Both the position numbers and the translations under genes were made by a program. From Meridianimarinicoccus sp. MJW13 (GTDB taxonomy: Bacteria > Pseudomonadota > Alphaproteobacteria > Rhodobacterales > Rhodobacteraceae), in assembly GCF_014901205.1 (NCBI RefSeq), contig NZ_JACNMU010000013.1, positions 1 to 64,000 on the forward strand: DNA of 64,000 bases, read 5' to 3'. This document shows, in pieces, positions 50,565 to 58,910 of the stretch (the stretch's first letter is position 1; every line of letters begins with the position of its first letter). The notes under the pieces were generated by a model that was given only the letters and a program-made list of their open reading frames with translations, was not told the origin of the DNA and made no database searches.

Positions 50565-53168
50565 ATGTCCCGTTTGATCCCCCCTGCCCTGCGTGCCGCC
50601 CTGGGCGCGCTTCTGACCGTGGCGACCATGCTGCCGGCGGCTGCGACCGGTCCGGTGCAAACTTCGGAAAATGCAGGATATTCCCCTCCTGCCGCGGCGG
50701 TCCCGCTTAAGGCTTTCTTCACCCGCACCCCCGAGGTTGCCCTGCCATGGGGGCACCGCGCCGCTCCGTCCTGTGACGGGCCGGCGGTCAAGGGGTGTCT
50801 GAACGTGTCCAACTCCACGATCCTCAAGGTCGACAGCGTCGAAGCGCTGAACGCGGCCCTGGCCAAGGCCTCGGGCGGGGAAACCTTCCTGCTGGCGCCG
50901 GGCGATTACGGCCGCCTGAACCTGACCGGCAAGGCCGCCACCAATCTGACCTTCAAGGCCGAAAGCCCGGGCAGCGCCAGCTTCAGCGGCGGCATGCTGC
51001 GGGGCGTGCAAGGCGTGACCTTCGAGGATGTGACCTTCGACTACACCTTCCAGGCCGGCGACACGCTGAAAACCGAAATGCTGTCGGTCCGCAACAGCAG
51101 CGACATCATCTTCCGCCGGGTGCTGCTGACCGGGGACATGGCCTCGGGCACCGGCAAGGCCAATTTCGACGATCACTTCACCGGTTTCGGCCTGCGCGCC
51201 CGCGACAGCCAGAACATCGTGATCGAGGACAGCGAGGTCACCGGCTTCTGGAAGGGCATCTACCTGGCGCGGGTGGATGGGGCGCAACTGCTGCGCACCG
51301 AGTTGCACGAGATCCGCTCGGATGCGCTCAACCTGATCGACACCCGCGACGTGCTGGTGGAAGACAACCAGTTCCACTCGATCCGCCGGTCGATGCAGTC
51401 GGGCGACCACGCCGACATGATCCAGGTCTGGAGCGGTCAGGACGATCCCGCCCGCAAGCCCGGCAACATGGTCATCCGCAACAATTATTTCGACATCGCC
51501 GACGGCGACCGCAGCCAGATGATCTATATGGACAACAGCCGCGCGTCGAACCGCGATGCGGATCCGGCGATCTTCTACAGCAACATCCTGATCGAGAACA
51601 ACGTGATCATCTCGGGCACGGTGTCGGGGATCAAGCTGGGCGCGGTGGATGCGGCGGTGATCCGCAACAACATCCTGGTCTACAGCGAAGCCCCCGATGC
51701 CGACACCGCCAAGGGCGCCGGCGACCCGCGCATCCGGGTGGCGCCGCATTCCACCAACGTGGTGATCTCGGACAACATCACCTACGACGTGAAGGGCTAT
51801 TCCGGGCAGGCCGACTGGTCGGTCTCGGGCAACGTGAAGGCGCAAAGCGCGCGGCCGGGGGCGCCGGGCTATGTCGGGGGGATCCTCAGCCCGATCTCCC
51901 ATGACCCGGCCGAGGGCACCCCGGTGGATGCCACGCTGCTGGCCTTTGACAGCGGCACCGGCCTGCTCAGCATGCTGGAAGACGGCACCATGCAGGCGCT
52001 GCTGCTGCCCGCGGCGGCGCTCACCCCGATGGGCGGTGGCGGCACCGGGCTGGACCTGGGCACCGCGGTGGTCGAAACCCCGGCCTCGGCGGTGGCACCG
52101 CTGGGCGGCGGCACCGGCTTCCGGCTTGACGCCGGCCTGCGGCTGGAGACGGGGCAGGACCGGGGCGTGGTGTTCCTGCTCAAGGGGGTGTTGATGGTCT
52201 CGGTCACCGATCAGGGCGGCCTGGAGGCGGTTCTCACCACCGCCACGGGCGACAGCGCGCGGGTGCAGACCCCCGGCCCCCTGGGCGACGGCGGCTGGCA
52301 CGACGTCTCGCTGACCTATGACGGCGCCGCCGGGGGGGGCGGGCTGACCCTGACGCTGGACGGGGTGCTGCAGGACACCGTCGCGCTGGAGGGCGCCCTG
52401 CCCGAGATGCCCCGCAAGGGGCTGATGCTGGGCTCGCCCTGGCACGCGGATGCCCAGGGCGGGCTGCGCCACCTGTCGCTGACCGGTCTGGTGGAACATT
52501 CCGATCCGATCCTCAGCCCGGCCCCGGTGCCGCCGGTGTTCCCGCCCGAGATCGACAGCGCCACGCTGCTGGCGCAGGCGGTGATGGCCGAGGGCTTCGA
52601 CTTCCTGGAGGATCCGGCGCTGGCGGCCAACCTGATGGGCGATGCCCGGCTGACCGGCACCGAGGGCGACGGCCAGTTGAGCCTCGGCACCGGCGGCGCC
52701 CTGCACCTGCCCGGCCTGCCCGGCGACCTGCACAGCCAACATCTGGCCGCCGAGATCCTGTTCCAGGTGGACCTGGACGTCACCGAGCGCAGCACCCTGC
52801 TGTCCAGCCACCGGCGCTTCGAGGCGGAACTGGTGGGCGACCGGCTGAAACTCACCGCCAGCACCGCCGAGGGCGGCACCGCCTCGGTCACCAGCGGGCG
52901 CCTGACCGACCTGCAGGCCGACGGCCCGCACCGCCTGACGCTGGAGCTTGACGCCCGCGCCGACCTGCTGACGGCGCATCTGGACGGGCAGCTTGTGCTG
53001 GCCGAGACCGGCATCGACTTCGACCTCGCCGCCAGCACCGCGCGGGAACGCGGCTGGCACATGGGCAACCGCTGGAGCGATGCGGCGCAGGCGGTGGAGA
53101 TCGACCAGCTGATCCTCGCCGATCTGGACGCCCTGCCGCCCGAGACGGGCGACCTGCTGCTGGGCTGA
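50565..53168 (+). CDS. secreted beta-helix protein with LamG-like domains
   Basis: 867 aa from ATG 50565 with GGAGG. A signal peptide (RAALGALLTVATMLPAAATG) is followed by a parallel beta-helix (~res 75-420) with DRGDH-like catalytic-patch GDHADMIQVW (~res 288-297), the same patch as in the 917-2638 protein. The C-terminal half holds two concanavalin A/LamG-like sandwiches (~res 500-650 and ~690-860), each with W-H-x-x-x-L-T-Y/L-E-L-D type strands (GGWHDVSLTYDG, GPHRLTLELDA). Unlike the RTX paralogue at the left end it uses a Sec signal. Probably an exopolysaccharide lyase or epimerase with glycan-binding domains; activity is unproven. Confidence 0.75.
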   Translation: MSRLIPPALRAALGALLTVATMLPAAATGPVQTSENAGYSPPAAAVPLKAFFTRTPEVALPWGHRAAPSCDGPAVKGCLNVSNSTILKVDSVEALNAALAKASGGETFLLAPGDYGRLNLTGKAATNLTFKAESPGSASFSGGMLRGVQGVTFEDVTFDYTFQAGDTLKTEMLSVRNSSDIIFRRVLLTGDMASGTGKANFDDHFTGFGLRARDSQNIVIEDSEVTGFWKGIYLARVDGAQLLRTELHEIRSDALNLIDTRDVLVEDNQFHSIRRSMQSGDHADMIQVWSGQDDPARKPGNMVIRNNYFDIADGDRSQMIYMDNSRASNRDADPAIFYSNILIENNVIISGTVSGIKLGAVDAAVIRNNILVYSEAPDADTAKGAGDPRIRVAPHSTNVVISDNITYDVKGYSGQADWSVSGNVKAQSARPGAPGYVGGILSPISHDPAEGTPVDATLLAFDSGTGLLSMLEDGTMQALLLPAAALTPMGGGGTGLDLGTAVVETPASAVAPLGGGTGFRLDAGLRLETGQDRGVVFLLKGVLMVSVTDQGGLEAVLTTATGDSARVQTPGPLGDGGWHDVSLTYDGAAGGGGLTLTLDGVLQDTVALEGALPEMPRKGLMLGSPWHADAQGGLRHLSLTGLVEHSDPILSPAPVPPVFPPEIDSATLLAQAVMAEGFDFLEDPALAANLMGDARLTGTEGDGQLSLGTGGALHLPGLPGDLHSQHLAAEILFQVDLDVTERSTLLSSHRRFEAELVGDRLKLTASTAEGGTASVTSGRLTDLQADGPHRLTLELDARADLLTAHLDGQLVLAETGIDFDLAASTARERGWHMGNRWSDAAQAVEIDQLILADLDALPPETGDLLLG

Positions 53169-53177
53169 CCGGCGGGG

Positions 53178-53197
53178 GTGTTTCGCGCGCGAAACAC
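53178..53197. promoter_or_regulatory. 20-bp perfect palindrome, candidate parS site 1
   Basis: GTGTTTCGCGCGCGAAACAC, 10 bp after the stop of the beta-helix gene. The 18-bp core TGTTTCGCGCGCGAAACA recurs exactly at 57645-57662 and 61629-61646. It resembles the canonical parS (TGTTTC-ACGT-GAAACA) with a longer GC centre. Confidence 0.6.
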
Positions 53198-53206
53198 GCG
53201 CCGGGG

Positions 53207-53493
53207 TCACAGGCCTTCGACGATCACCACGCACCCTGTCGAACCGCTCTGCCGCAGGGCTTTCAGGGGGCATGGTCTTCGCGGGTGAGCAGCTTCCGCG
53301 CCGCCGCCATGTCGGGGAATTCGAACAGGACAATCCGGGTCAGGGTCCAGTCCCCTTCCAGAACCTCATGCGCGCCGCCCCGGACCAGGTATTTCCGCCG
53401 AAGGATTCAACCAGGGGGCTTCACCTGTTCCATGAACGCGCCGTAGGGGCCGGGTTCGTGGACGTCGACATCATGGATCGGATAGGCGCTCAT
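53207..53493 (-). pseudogene. DUF1330 protein gene broken by several indels
   Basis: ATG 53493 opens MSAYPIHDVDVHEPGPYGAFMEQVKP and then hits TGA. Reading on across frames gives KYLVRGGAHEVLEGDWTLTR, IVLFEFPDMAAARKLLTRED, HAP, KALRQ and a final VVIVEGL stop at 53207, the full DUF1330 (~95 aa) pattern. Three single-base indels are needed, two of them in runs of five C/G (near 53267-53271 and 53411-53415) and one near 53395. Either the gene has decayed or the assembly has homopolymer errors here. Confidence 0.75.
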
Positions 53494-53758
53494 CGGGGGG
53501 GATCCTTCCGTGGCAGGACAAAAGGCCAGACCGCCCCCCGCCAGACCACAACGCCGCAGGCCCGTCACCCACCGCCGTGTTCGCCGGGCCGGCCAGGGCG
53601 ACCTCGACCGGCAGCCCGCCGGGGGGGGGCGCGAAATGACTTGACGAAGCCGGGGCGCCCCCCCCTTGATGACCGACGTCTTGCCGGAACCCCGGTTGCC
53701 GTCGTCCTTTCCCCTTTGGTGAGCGCGATTGTGCCCCACCCCCTGAAAGGGCCCCATT
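53494..53758. other. GC-homopolymer-rich spacer with possible ATPase fragment
   Basis: 265 bp containing runs of eight or nine G or C. On the minus strand a short frame reads DDGNRGSGKTSVIKGG (near 53670-53710), which resembles a Walker A loop, but no further ATPase motif follows, so it is at most a remnant. Confidence 0.3.
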
Positions 53759-54397
53759 ATGTCTTTCAAGTCGATCCTGGCCGGAACGGTCCTGGCCGCG
53801 TCCTCTGTCACGGGCGCATCCGCGGCACCGGTCAACACCGCGACGGGGCTGGCCGCGCCGGTCACGACCATAACCTTCTCGGAAGTTCCGGGGATTGCCC
53901 AGGGCGCGGTCGTGACCGATCAGTTCGCCGCCCTTGGCGCCACCTTCGGCAGTCTGTCTGCGACGGCAGGCCTTTACTTCGGCGCCAGCGGCAACCCCGG
54001 CGCGGAACTGCGGAACTTTTTCCCCGACACCTACAACCCGTTTTCGATCACCTTCTCCGGCACGGTCACCGAGGCCGCCTTCAACATGGTGACCAACGGC
54101 TATACCGACAAGTTCACGGCGCTGTTGAACGGCGGGGTTGTCGAAAGTTTCACCGCCCCGACGGGGGGCTGGAAATACTATGGGTTCACCGGGATTCTGT
54201 TCGACGAGATCCAGGTTGAAATCGGCTTCGGATCGACCGCAACGAACAAGCACATGCGGCTGGACAATCTTCAGATCGGCGCGGTGAGCGCGGTGCCGCT
54301 GCCTGCGGGCGGCCTGCTGCTCCTGTCGGGTCTGGGCGGCATCCTCGCCGTCAAGCGCCGCAGGAAGGCCCGCGCCGCGCGGCGCGACAGGGCCTAG
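53759..54397 (+). CDS. VPLPA-CTERM sorting-signal secreted protein
   Basis: 212 aa with GAAAGG upstream. Signal peptide MSFKSILAGTVLAASSVTGASA; a beta-rich domain with ITFSEVPG, DQFAALGATFGS and AFNMVTNGY, as found in PEP-CTERM proteins of the 'F-x-x-x-G-x-x-F' beta-sandwich type; and the C-terminal signal VPLPAGGLLLLSGLGGILAV plus KRRRK. It should be processed by an exosortase not encoded in this window. Likely a surface or matrix protein. Confidence 0.85.
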   Translation: MSFKSILAGTVLAASSVTGASAAPVNTATGLAAPVTTITFSEVPGIAQGAVVTDQFAALGATFGSLSATAGLYFGASGNPGAELRNFFPDTYNPFSITFSGTVTEAAFNMVTNGYTDKFTALLNGGVVESFTAPTGGWKYYGFTGILFDEIQVEIGFGSTATNKHMRLDNLQIGAVSAVPLPAGGLLLLSGLGGILAVKRRRKARAARRDRA

Positions 54398-54467
54398 ACC
54401 CGCCGGGGGGCATCCACCCCGAAGGATGCGGGGGGTACCGGATCAGGATCCCGCACCGGCATGCAAA

Positions 54468-54497
54468 AGCGGGCGCATCGTTTCCGATACGCCCGCT
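54468..54497 (-). terminator. terminator of the cold-shock gene
   Basis: A 13-bp stem AGCGGGCGCATCG (54468-54480) with CGATACGCCCGCT (54485-54497), one mismatch, loop TTTC. On the minus strand the stem is followed by TTTTGC, as expected for the end of the cspA-like transcript, 37 nt past its stop. Confidence 0.75.
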
Positions 54498-54533
54498 CAA
54501 ATCCGTCAGCCTTGCCCCCTGAGGGGCACAGCC

Positions 54534-54740
54534 TTACACCAGCGCGAGGTTGGCGGCGCTTTCGCGACCGTCGCGGCCAGCTTCGATATCGAAGGTGACT
54601 TTCTGGTTGTCGTTCAGACCGGTCAGGCCGGCGCGCTCAACTGCAGAGATGTGCACGAAGATATCGCGGCCACCATCATCAGGGGCGATAAATCCGAAAC
54701 CTTTTGTGGAATTGAACCATTTCACGGTGCCATTGGCCAT
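54534..54740 (-). CDS. cspA: cold-shock protein (CspA family)
   Basis: 68 aa, the standard length of a single cold-shock domain. MANGTVKWFNSTKGFGFIAPDDGGRDIFVHISAVERAG includes RNP1 (KGFGFI) and RNP2 (DIFVHIS); the last strand is KVTFDIEAGRDGRESAANL. It binds single-stranded RNA/DNA and melts RNA structure. A ~270-bp upstream gap probably holds its promoter and a long 5' leader, as in other csp genes. The presence of a housekeeping-type gene on a plasmid is not rare in this group. Confidence 0.96.
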   Translation of the reverse strand: MANGTVKWFNSTKGFGFIAPDDGGRDIFVHISAVERAGLTGLNDNQKVTFDIEAGRDGRESAANLALV

Positions 54741-55016
54741 CGTAATTCTCCTTGTTTCCTGCCCGCGACATGCGGCAGGGCGGCTATGTCAGTGCTAGAT
54801 CGCGACACTGAGCCGTAAGGAGCAGATTCATCGATAGAGATAACGTAACCCGGCCCTCGTAAAGCCTCACGCCACAGCAAGCAAGCTTTATTTCCCCCGG
54901 TCTCTGTCCGCCATGTGTCCGGGACGACCGATATCCGGCCCCGAGAGCACGGCTTGCGGTACCGCATTCACCCCCCTTGGGCCGACCGGTCCGGCGCTCC
55001 AGACAAGGTCACCGCC

Positions 55017-55373
55017 TTACAAACCAAGATCCCTGCGCGCAGCAAGGGCCAGCTTGGCGATCAATGCGTCGCTGATCGGCTTGCCGGGGGAAAAGGTGAC
55101 GCCCATTTTCGTGGGTTTGAGCCCCTCGGCGGCAATGTCGTCGGCATGGGCCGCAATGGCGCCATGGGACACGTAAAGTCCGCATTGCTTGCTGAAGGCC
55201 GCATAGCCCGCGATGACGGATTTCCCGAAGCCGAAACCGGGCATGTTGTAGGCGATGATCTCTTCGGCGTCGGGAAGTGTCCTGGCAAGCTGCGCCCGCA
55301 CTTGACCCAGAAGGGGCCGCAGTGGGTCCGGGGCCGCGGCTATGTAGGCGTCATGGTCGATTGGTGTTGTCAT
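55017..55373 (-). CDS. DUF1801 domain protein
   Basis: 118 aa. YIAAAPDPLRPLLGQVRAQLARTLPDAEEIIAYNMPGF is the DUF1801/YdhG pattern (helix plus E-x-I-x-Y-x-M-P), followed by GYAAFSKQCGLYVSHG and GVTFSPGKPISDALIAKLALAR-like end. These small alpha-beta proteins resemble frataxin-like iron chaperones by fold, but their role is not established. It is a single gene between cspA and the epimerase pair. Confidence 0.88.
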   Translation of the reverse strand: MTTPIDHDAYIAAAPDPLRPLLGQVRAQLARTLPDAEEIIAYNMPGFGFGKSVIAGYAAFSKQCGLYVSHGAIAAHADDIAAEGLKPTKMGVTFSPGKPISDALIAKLALAARRDLGL

Positions 55374-55440
55374 GCCCGAATATCATCGACGCGGCGCCTG
55401 CGCGCAAGTGGCAGGGGGATCGGCCCCTGCCCCGCCCGCC

Positions 55441-56457
55441 TCAGACCTTGTAGTAGTCCCGGTACCAGTCGACGAAGCGCTGCATCCCGTCGCGCATGTC
55501 GGTCTTCGGCGCATAGCCGGTCAGCCGCTTCAGCAGGCTGGCCTCGGCCCAGGTCGCCGGCACATCGCCGGGCTGCATCTCCATGAAGTTGCAATTGGCC
55601 TTCTGTCCCAGCGCGTCTTCCAGCGCGCCGATGAAATCCATCAGCCGGACCTGTTCGGAATTGCCGATGTTGACCACCCGCCAGGGCGCCACCGGGCTCA
55701 GGCTGTCGCCCGGCGCGATATCCTCGGGGGCGGCCGGGCGCACCGGTTTCGCGTCGATCAGCAATTCGATGCCGCGCACCAGGTCTTCCACATAGGTGAA
55801 GTCGCGCCACATCTCGCCGTTGTTGTAGACGTCGATGGGATCGCCGTTCAGGATCGACCTGGTGAACTTGAAATAGGCCATGTCGGGCCGGCCCCAGGGG
55901 CCATAGACGGTGAAGAACCGGAACAGGGTGATCGGCAGCCCGTGGATATGCGCCCAGGCATGGGCCATGGCCTCATCGGCCTTCTTGGTGGCCGCATAGA
56001 AGGACATCTGGGTGTCGACCTTGTCGGTCTCGGCATAGGGCATCTTCGTGTTGGCGCCATAGACCGAGCTGGTCGAGGCCATCAGCAGGTGATCGACCTT
56101 GTGTTCCAGCGCCAGCGCCATGACGTTGAAGCTGCCGGTGATGTTGGTCTCCAGGTAGGCGCGCGGGTTCTCGATGGAATAGCGCACCCCGGCCTGGGCG
56201 GCGAGATGGACGATCACCTCGGGCTGCGCCTGCGCGCCTGCCCGTTCCAGCGCGCCCATGTCCTCCAGCCGCCCGATGATCGGGGTGAAGCCGGGGTGCC
56301 GGGCCAGCCGGGCATGGCGGGCCTCCTTGAGGGCGACGTCGTAATAGTCGCTCAGGGCGTCATAGCCGGTGACCTGCCAGCCGGCGGCCAGCAGCCGCTC
56401 GCACAGGTGGTAACCGATGAAACCGGCCGAACCGGTGATCAGGGCGCGTCGTGTCAT
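55441..56457 (-). CDS. UDP-glucuronate 4-epimerase
   Basis: 338 aa from ATG 56457 (MTRRALITG); the frame is open further up. Motifs: GSAGFIGYHL (NAD site), HLAAQAGVRYSIENPRAY, STSSVYGANTKMPY (catalytic Ser/Thr), YAATKKADE (Tyr-x3-Lys), FRFFTVYGPWGRPDMAYFKF and WRDFTYVEDLVRGI. The V-Y-G-P-W-G-R-P-D-M-A block and length are those of GlcA 4-epimerases making UDP-galacturonate. It uses the product of ugd at 8.3 kb and overlaps galE by ATGA, so the two epimerases are cotranslated. Confidence 0.92.
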   Translation of the reverse strand: MTRRALITGSAGFIGYHLCERLLAAGWQVTGYDALSDYYDVALKEARHARLARHPGFTPIIGRLEDMGALERAGAQAQPEVIVHLAAQAGVRYSIENPRAYLETNITGSFNVMALALEHKVDHLLMASTSSVYGANTKMPYAETDKVDTQMSFYAATKKADEAMAHAWAHIHGLPITLFRFFTVYGPWGRPDMAYFKFTRSILNGDPIDVYNNGEMWRDFTYVEDLVRGIELLIDAKPVRPAAPEDIAPGDSLSPVAPWRVVNIGNSEQVRLMDFIGALEDALGQKANCNFMEMQPGDVPATWAEASLLKRLTGYAPKTDMRDGMQRFVDWYRDYYKV

Positions 56458-57437
56458 GTTGTGTATCCTGCTCTCTGGTGCCATCGCCAGGCATCGCCGA
56501 TCATCTGCTCGGGCGTCGAATGCACCGGCTCCCACCCCAGTTCCGCCCGCGCCAGCCGCGAGCCGCAGACCAGGCTGGCCGGATCGCCCGGGCGACGCGG
56601 GGCGATGTCATGGGGGACCGTCTCGCCGGTGACCGCTTCCGCCGCCTCGATGATCTCGCGCACGGTCATGCCGCGCCCGGTGCCCAGGCACAGCAGCGGC
56701 ACGCGGGTGTCGCGGTCAAGATAGTCGATGGCCGCCACATGGGCGTTCACCAGGTCCAGCACATGCACATAGTCGCGCACGCAGGTGCCGTCGCGGGTCG
56801 GGTAATCCTCGCCAAAGACCTTCAGCGCGCCGCGGCTGCCGCGGATGGCCTGGATCACCAGCGGAATGAGATGGGTCTCGGGCTGGTGATGCTCGCCCAC
56901 TTGTGCTGCCGGATCGGCCCCGGCGACGTTGAAGTACCGGAAGGTCAGGGCGCGCAGCCCGTAGGCCTTCACATAGCCCGCCAGCATCATCTCGACGGCG
57001 GCCTTGGTGGCGCCATAGGGCGACATCGGGTTCAGCGGCGAAGTCTCGTCGATCTCCACCCCGTCCAGATCGCCGTTGACCGCACAGGTCGAGGAGAACA
57101 CCAGTTTGTCGGTGCCGGTGGCGACCATGGCATCGAACAGCGCCTTGGCCGAGCGGAAGTTGTTGTCCCAGTAGCCCGCCGGATCCTGCACCGAGGCGCC
57201 GACCTCGATCAGGGCTGCGAAATGCAGAACCGCCTCGGGCTTTACGTCGCGCAGGGCGGCCTCGATGGCGTCACGGTCGCGCAGGTCGCCCGCGATCTTC
57301 GGGCCGAATTGCACCGCGTCGTGCCAGCCGGTCTGGAAATTGTCGAAGGTGACGGGCTCATGCCCCGCCGCCACCAGCGCCTTGCAGGCGTGACTGCCAA
57401 TATACCCGCCGCCGCCGGTCACCAGAATGCGTGCCAT
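56454..57437 (-). CDS. galE: UDP-glucose 4-epimerase
   Basis: 327 aa from ATG 57437, the normal GalE length. GGGGYIGSHACKALVAAGH (NAD site), DNFQTGWHDAV, HFAALIEVGASVQDP, VFSSTCAVNGD, NPMSPYGATKAAVEMML (Tyr-x3-Lys), LRYFNVAGADP-type FRYFNVAGADPAAQVGE, and GTCVRDYVHVLDLV plus NLGTG-like CLGTGRGMTVREII are all present. It interconverts UDP-glucose and UDP-galactose. The ATGA overlap with the UDP-GlcA epimerase forms a two-gene precursor operon. Confidence 0.95.
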   Translation of the reverse strand: MARILVTGGGGYIGSHACKALVAAGHEPVTFDNFQTGWHDAVQFGPKIAGDLRDRDAIEAALRDVKPEAVLHFAALIEVGASVQDPAGYWDNNFRSAKALFDAMVATGTDKLVFSSTCAVNGDLDGVEIDETSPLNPMSPYGATKAAVEMMLAGYVKAYGLRALTFRYFNVAGADPAAQVGEHHQPETHLIPLVIQAIRGSRGALKVFGEDYPTRDGTCVRDYVHVLDLVNAHVAAIDYLDRDTRVPLLCLGTGRGMTVREIIEAAEAVTGETVPHDIAPRRPGDPASLVCGSRLARAELGWEPVHSTPEQMIGDAWRWHQRAGYTT

Positions 57438-57556
57438 ATGCCTGCCTCTTCGTCTTGCCTGCCTTCGGGGTAGCGAGGGCCTGCGAGGGGCGCAAGGGGG
57501 CGCTGCCCCCTCCGGGCCTGCCGGCCCGTTCACCCCCGGAGTATTTGGACCAAAGA

Positions 57557-57618
57557 GAGTGAGCGCCGTCTCGGAAACGCTCCGGGGGAGCGTTTCCGGC
57601 GCGAACGGGCGGAGCCCC
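57557..57618 (+). repeat. structured intergenic element, copy 1
   Basis: Flank GAGTGAGCGCCGTCT (57557-57571), a perfect 12-bp hairpin CGGAAACGCTCC/GGAGCGTTTCCG (57572-57583/57587-57598), then a second flank from 57598 ending GAACGGGCGGAGCCCC (57618). Both flanks recur exactly at 61826-61887 around a hairpin of unrelated sequence. The flanks also pair (GCGCC with GGCGC), extending the stem. Confidence 0.8.
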
Positions 57619-57643
57619 ATGATGCCTTTCGGTCGCGAACGGA

Positions 57644-57663
57644 ATGTTTCGCGCGCGAAACAT
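57644..57663. promoter_or_regulatory. 20-bp perfect palindrome, candidate parS site 2
   Basis: ATGTTTCGCGCGCGAAACAT, with the same 18-bp core as the sites at 53.2 and 61.6 kb. It lies ~160 bp past the 3' end of repA, a usual place for a plasmid centromere site. Confidence 0.65.
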
Positions 57664-57797
57664 CGGCATGCGGGGTGAATGACCGGCTCATTCTTCTTGG
57701 TCCAAATACTCCCGCCGGAGGCTCCCGAAGCGGCCAGGGGCGGTGGTCTCGACAGACCGGGAGCACCCTGAACCAGAGGCGCGTTTCGCAGTCTGAT

Positions 57798-57847
57798 TAT
57801 TTTGATGCGCGTTTCGCGCTTGGCCTATTTTGATGCGCGTTTCGCGC
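57798..57847. repeat. 22-bp direct repeat at the 3' end of repA
   Basis: Two identical 22-bp copies (57798-57819 and 57826-57847, core TTTTGATGCGCGTTTCGCGC) at a 28-bp period. The right copy covers the last repA codons, next to the stop, and the left copy lies just downstream. A looser GCGTTTCGC also occurs at 57781. This looks like a small tandem duplication of the gene's end. Confidence 0.85.
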
Positions 57848-58910
57848 AATAGGCCACGAAGGCGCGGGCCGGGCTGCGCAGGCGGGGGCGGCCGGTGGTC
57901 ACCCAGTAGCGGCGCCAGTCGGCTTCCAGCGCGTAGACATCCCAGCCCGGCGCCACGGCGCGGGCCTCGTCCAGCGCCTCGGGCGGCAGCGCCGGGCCGT
58001 CGCCGGGGTCGATCACGGCGGCGCGCGGGGTGATGCGCACGAGGTCACCCTCGATCACCTCCAGGCTGTAGTCGGGCAGGGGATCGGCGGCGGCCATGTC
58101 GCGGATCATCTTGCGGAACACCCGCAGCGGCGAGGCCGAGCCCGATTTGGCGCAGAGCACCGCCATGGAGATCTGCCAACGCGGCTGCCGCCCGCAATGC
58201 TTGCGGGCCAGTTCGTAGACCCGCCGCTCCAGCGGCTTGCGCAGGGTGAAGTAGTCGCGGCTGAGGGTCAGCACCGATTTGCCCAGCACCGCGCGATAGA
58301 GCCAGTCCGACAGCGTCACCGAAACCGAGACCATCCGCCCCGAGCGGGTGCGGCGCACGATCTCCCAGCTTTCCAGCAGGCCGAAGCCGGCGGTGGTGGT
58401 GACCTCGGCGGTGGGGATGTTGGTGATGATGCGGGTGCCCGACAGCCGTTCGAAGGCATCGCGCAGGCGGCGGTAGCTGTCGCCGGAGGTTTCGCGGTTG
58501 GTGGCCAGCAGCAGGTCGTGGGCGGTCAGCTCCAGCGTCCGCGCCGTCGGCCGGCCGGCGTTCAGCGCCGCCACCAGCTGGCTGATGCAGTAGATCAGCA
58601 CGTCCTTGTCGTGGATCGTGGCCAGCCCTTTCACCGAAGGCGTGATCTGCACCGAGATGCCCTTGTGATCATAGCTCAGCACCCGCCGGTCGGGGCGTGT
58701 GGACAGCGAGAACACCGGGTGTTCCATCGTCGCCATGTCATCCTTGGGGATGGCGGCCACGATATCGCACACGAAGAAATCCGCCAGCGCCGGGGCCGGG
58801 GGCGGCCCGAAGGCAGAGGGCGGGCCCAGGGCTGCAGCGGCGGGTTTCGGGCCGGGGGCCTTGGAAACGGAAACCGGCCCCCGGGACGGGGGCGGGGCGG
58901 GTTTGGACAT
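57825..58910 (-). CDS. repA: plasmid replication initiator RepA (RPA family)
   Basis: 361 aa. A Pro/Ala-rich N-terminal tail (~res 1-45) is followed by the RPA core: HPVFSLSTRPDRRVLSYDHKG, IHDKDVLIYCISQLVAAL, LELTAHDLLLATNRETSGDSYRRLRDAFERLSGTRI (winged-helix/DNA-binding part), LSDWLYRAVLGKSVLTLSRDYFTLRKPLERRVYELARKHCG and KSGSASPLRVFRKMIRDM. This is the initiator type found on RepA-class plasmids of roseobacters. It should bind the 22-bp iterons in the 400-bp gap on its 5' side. Divergent from parA. Confidence 0.93.
   Translation of the reverse strand: MSKPAPPPSRGPVSVSKAPGPKPAAAALGPPSAFGPPPAPALADFFVCDIVAAIPKDDMATMEHPVFSLSTRPDRRVLSYDHKGISVQITPSVKGLATIHDKDVLIYCISQLVAALNAGRPTARTLELTAHDLLLATNRETSGDSYRRLRDAFERLSGTRIITNIPTAEVTTTAGFGLLESWEIVRRTRSGRMVSVSVTLSDWLYRAVLGKSVLTLSRDYFTLRKPLERRVYELARKHCGRQPRWQISMAVLCAKSGSASPLRVFRKMIRDMAAADPLPDYSLEVIEGDLVRITPRAAVIDPGDGPALPPEALDEARAVAPGWDVYALEADWRRYWVTTGRPRLRSPARAFVAYCAKRASK

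Larger units (their letters stand above)
57438..57824. other. 387-bp intergenic region with structured repeats between galE and repA
   Basis: It holds, in order, a GC-rich leader of galE, the structured element copy 1 (57537-57618), candidate parS site 2 (57644-57663), an inverted copy of GGAGTATTTGGACCAA (57697-57712 against 57538-57553) and one copy of the repA 3' repeat (57798-57819). No gene is apparent. It looks like a stability or regulatory zone of the replicon. Confidence 0.6.

Noticed and set aside
50424-53333. 969-codon minus-strand frame opposite the large beta-helix protein
   Set aside because: Reverse-frame composition only; the plus-strand protein has a signal peptide, ribosome site and beta-helix repeats.
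53670-53710. ATPase gene suggested by GNRGSGKTSV on the minus strand
   Set aside because: Only the P-loop-like string is present; no Walker B or further conserved sequence follows, so it is listed only as a possible remnant.
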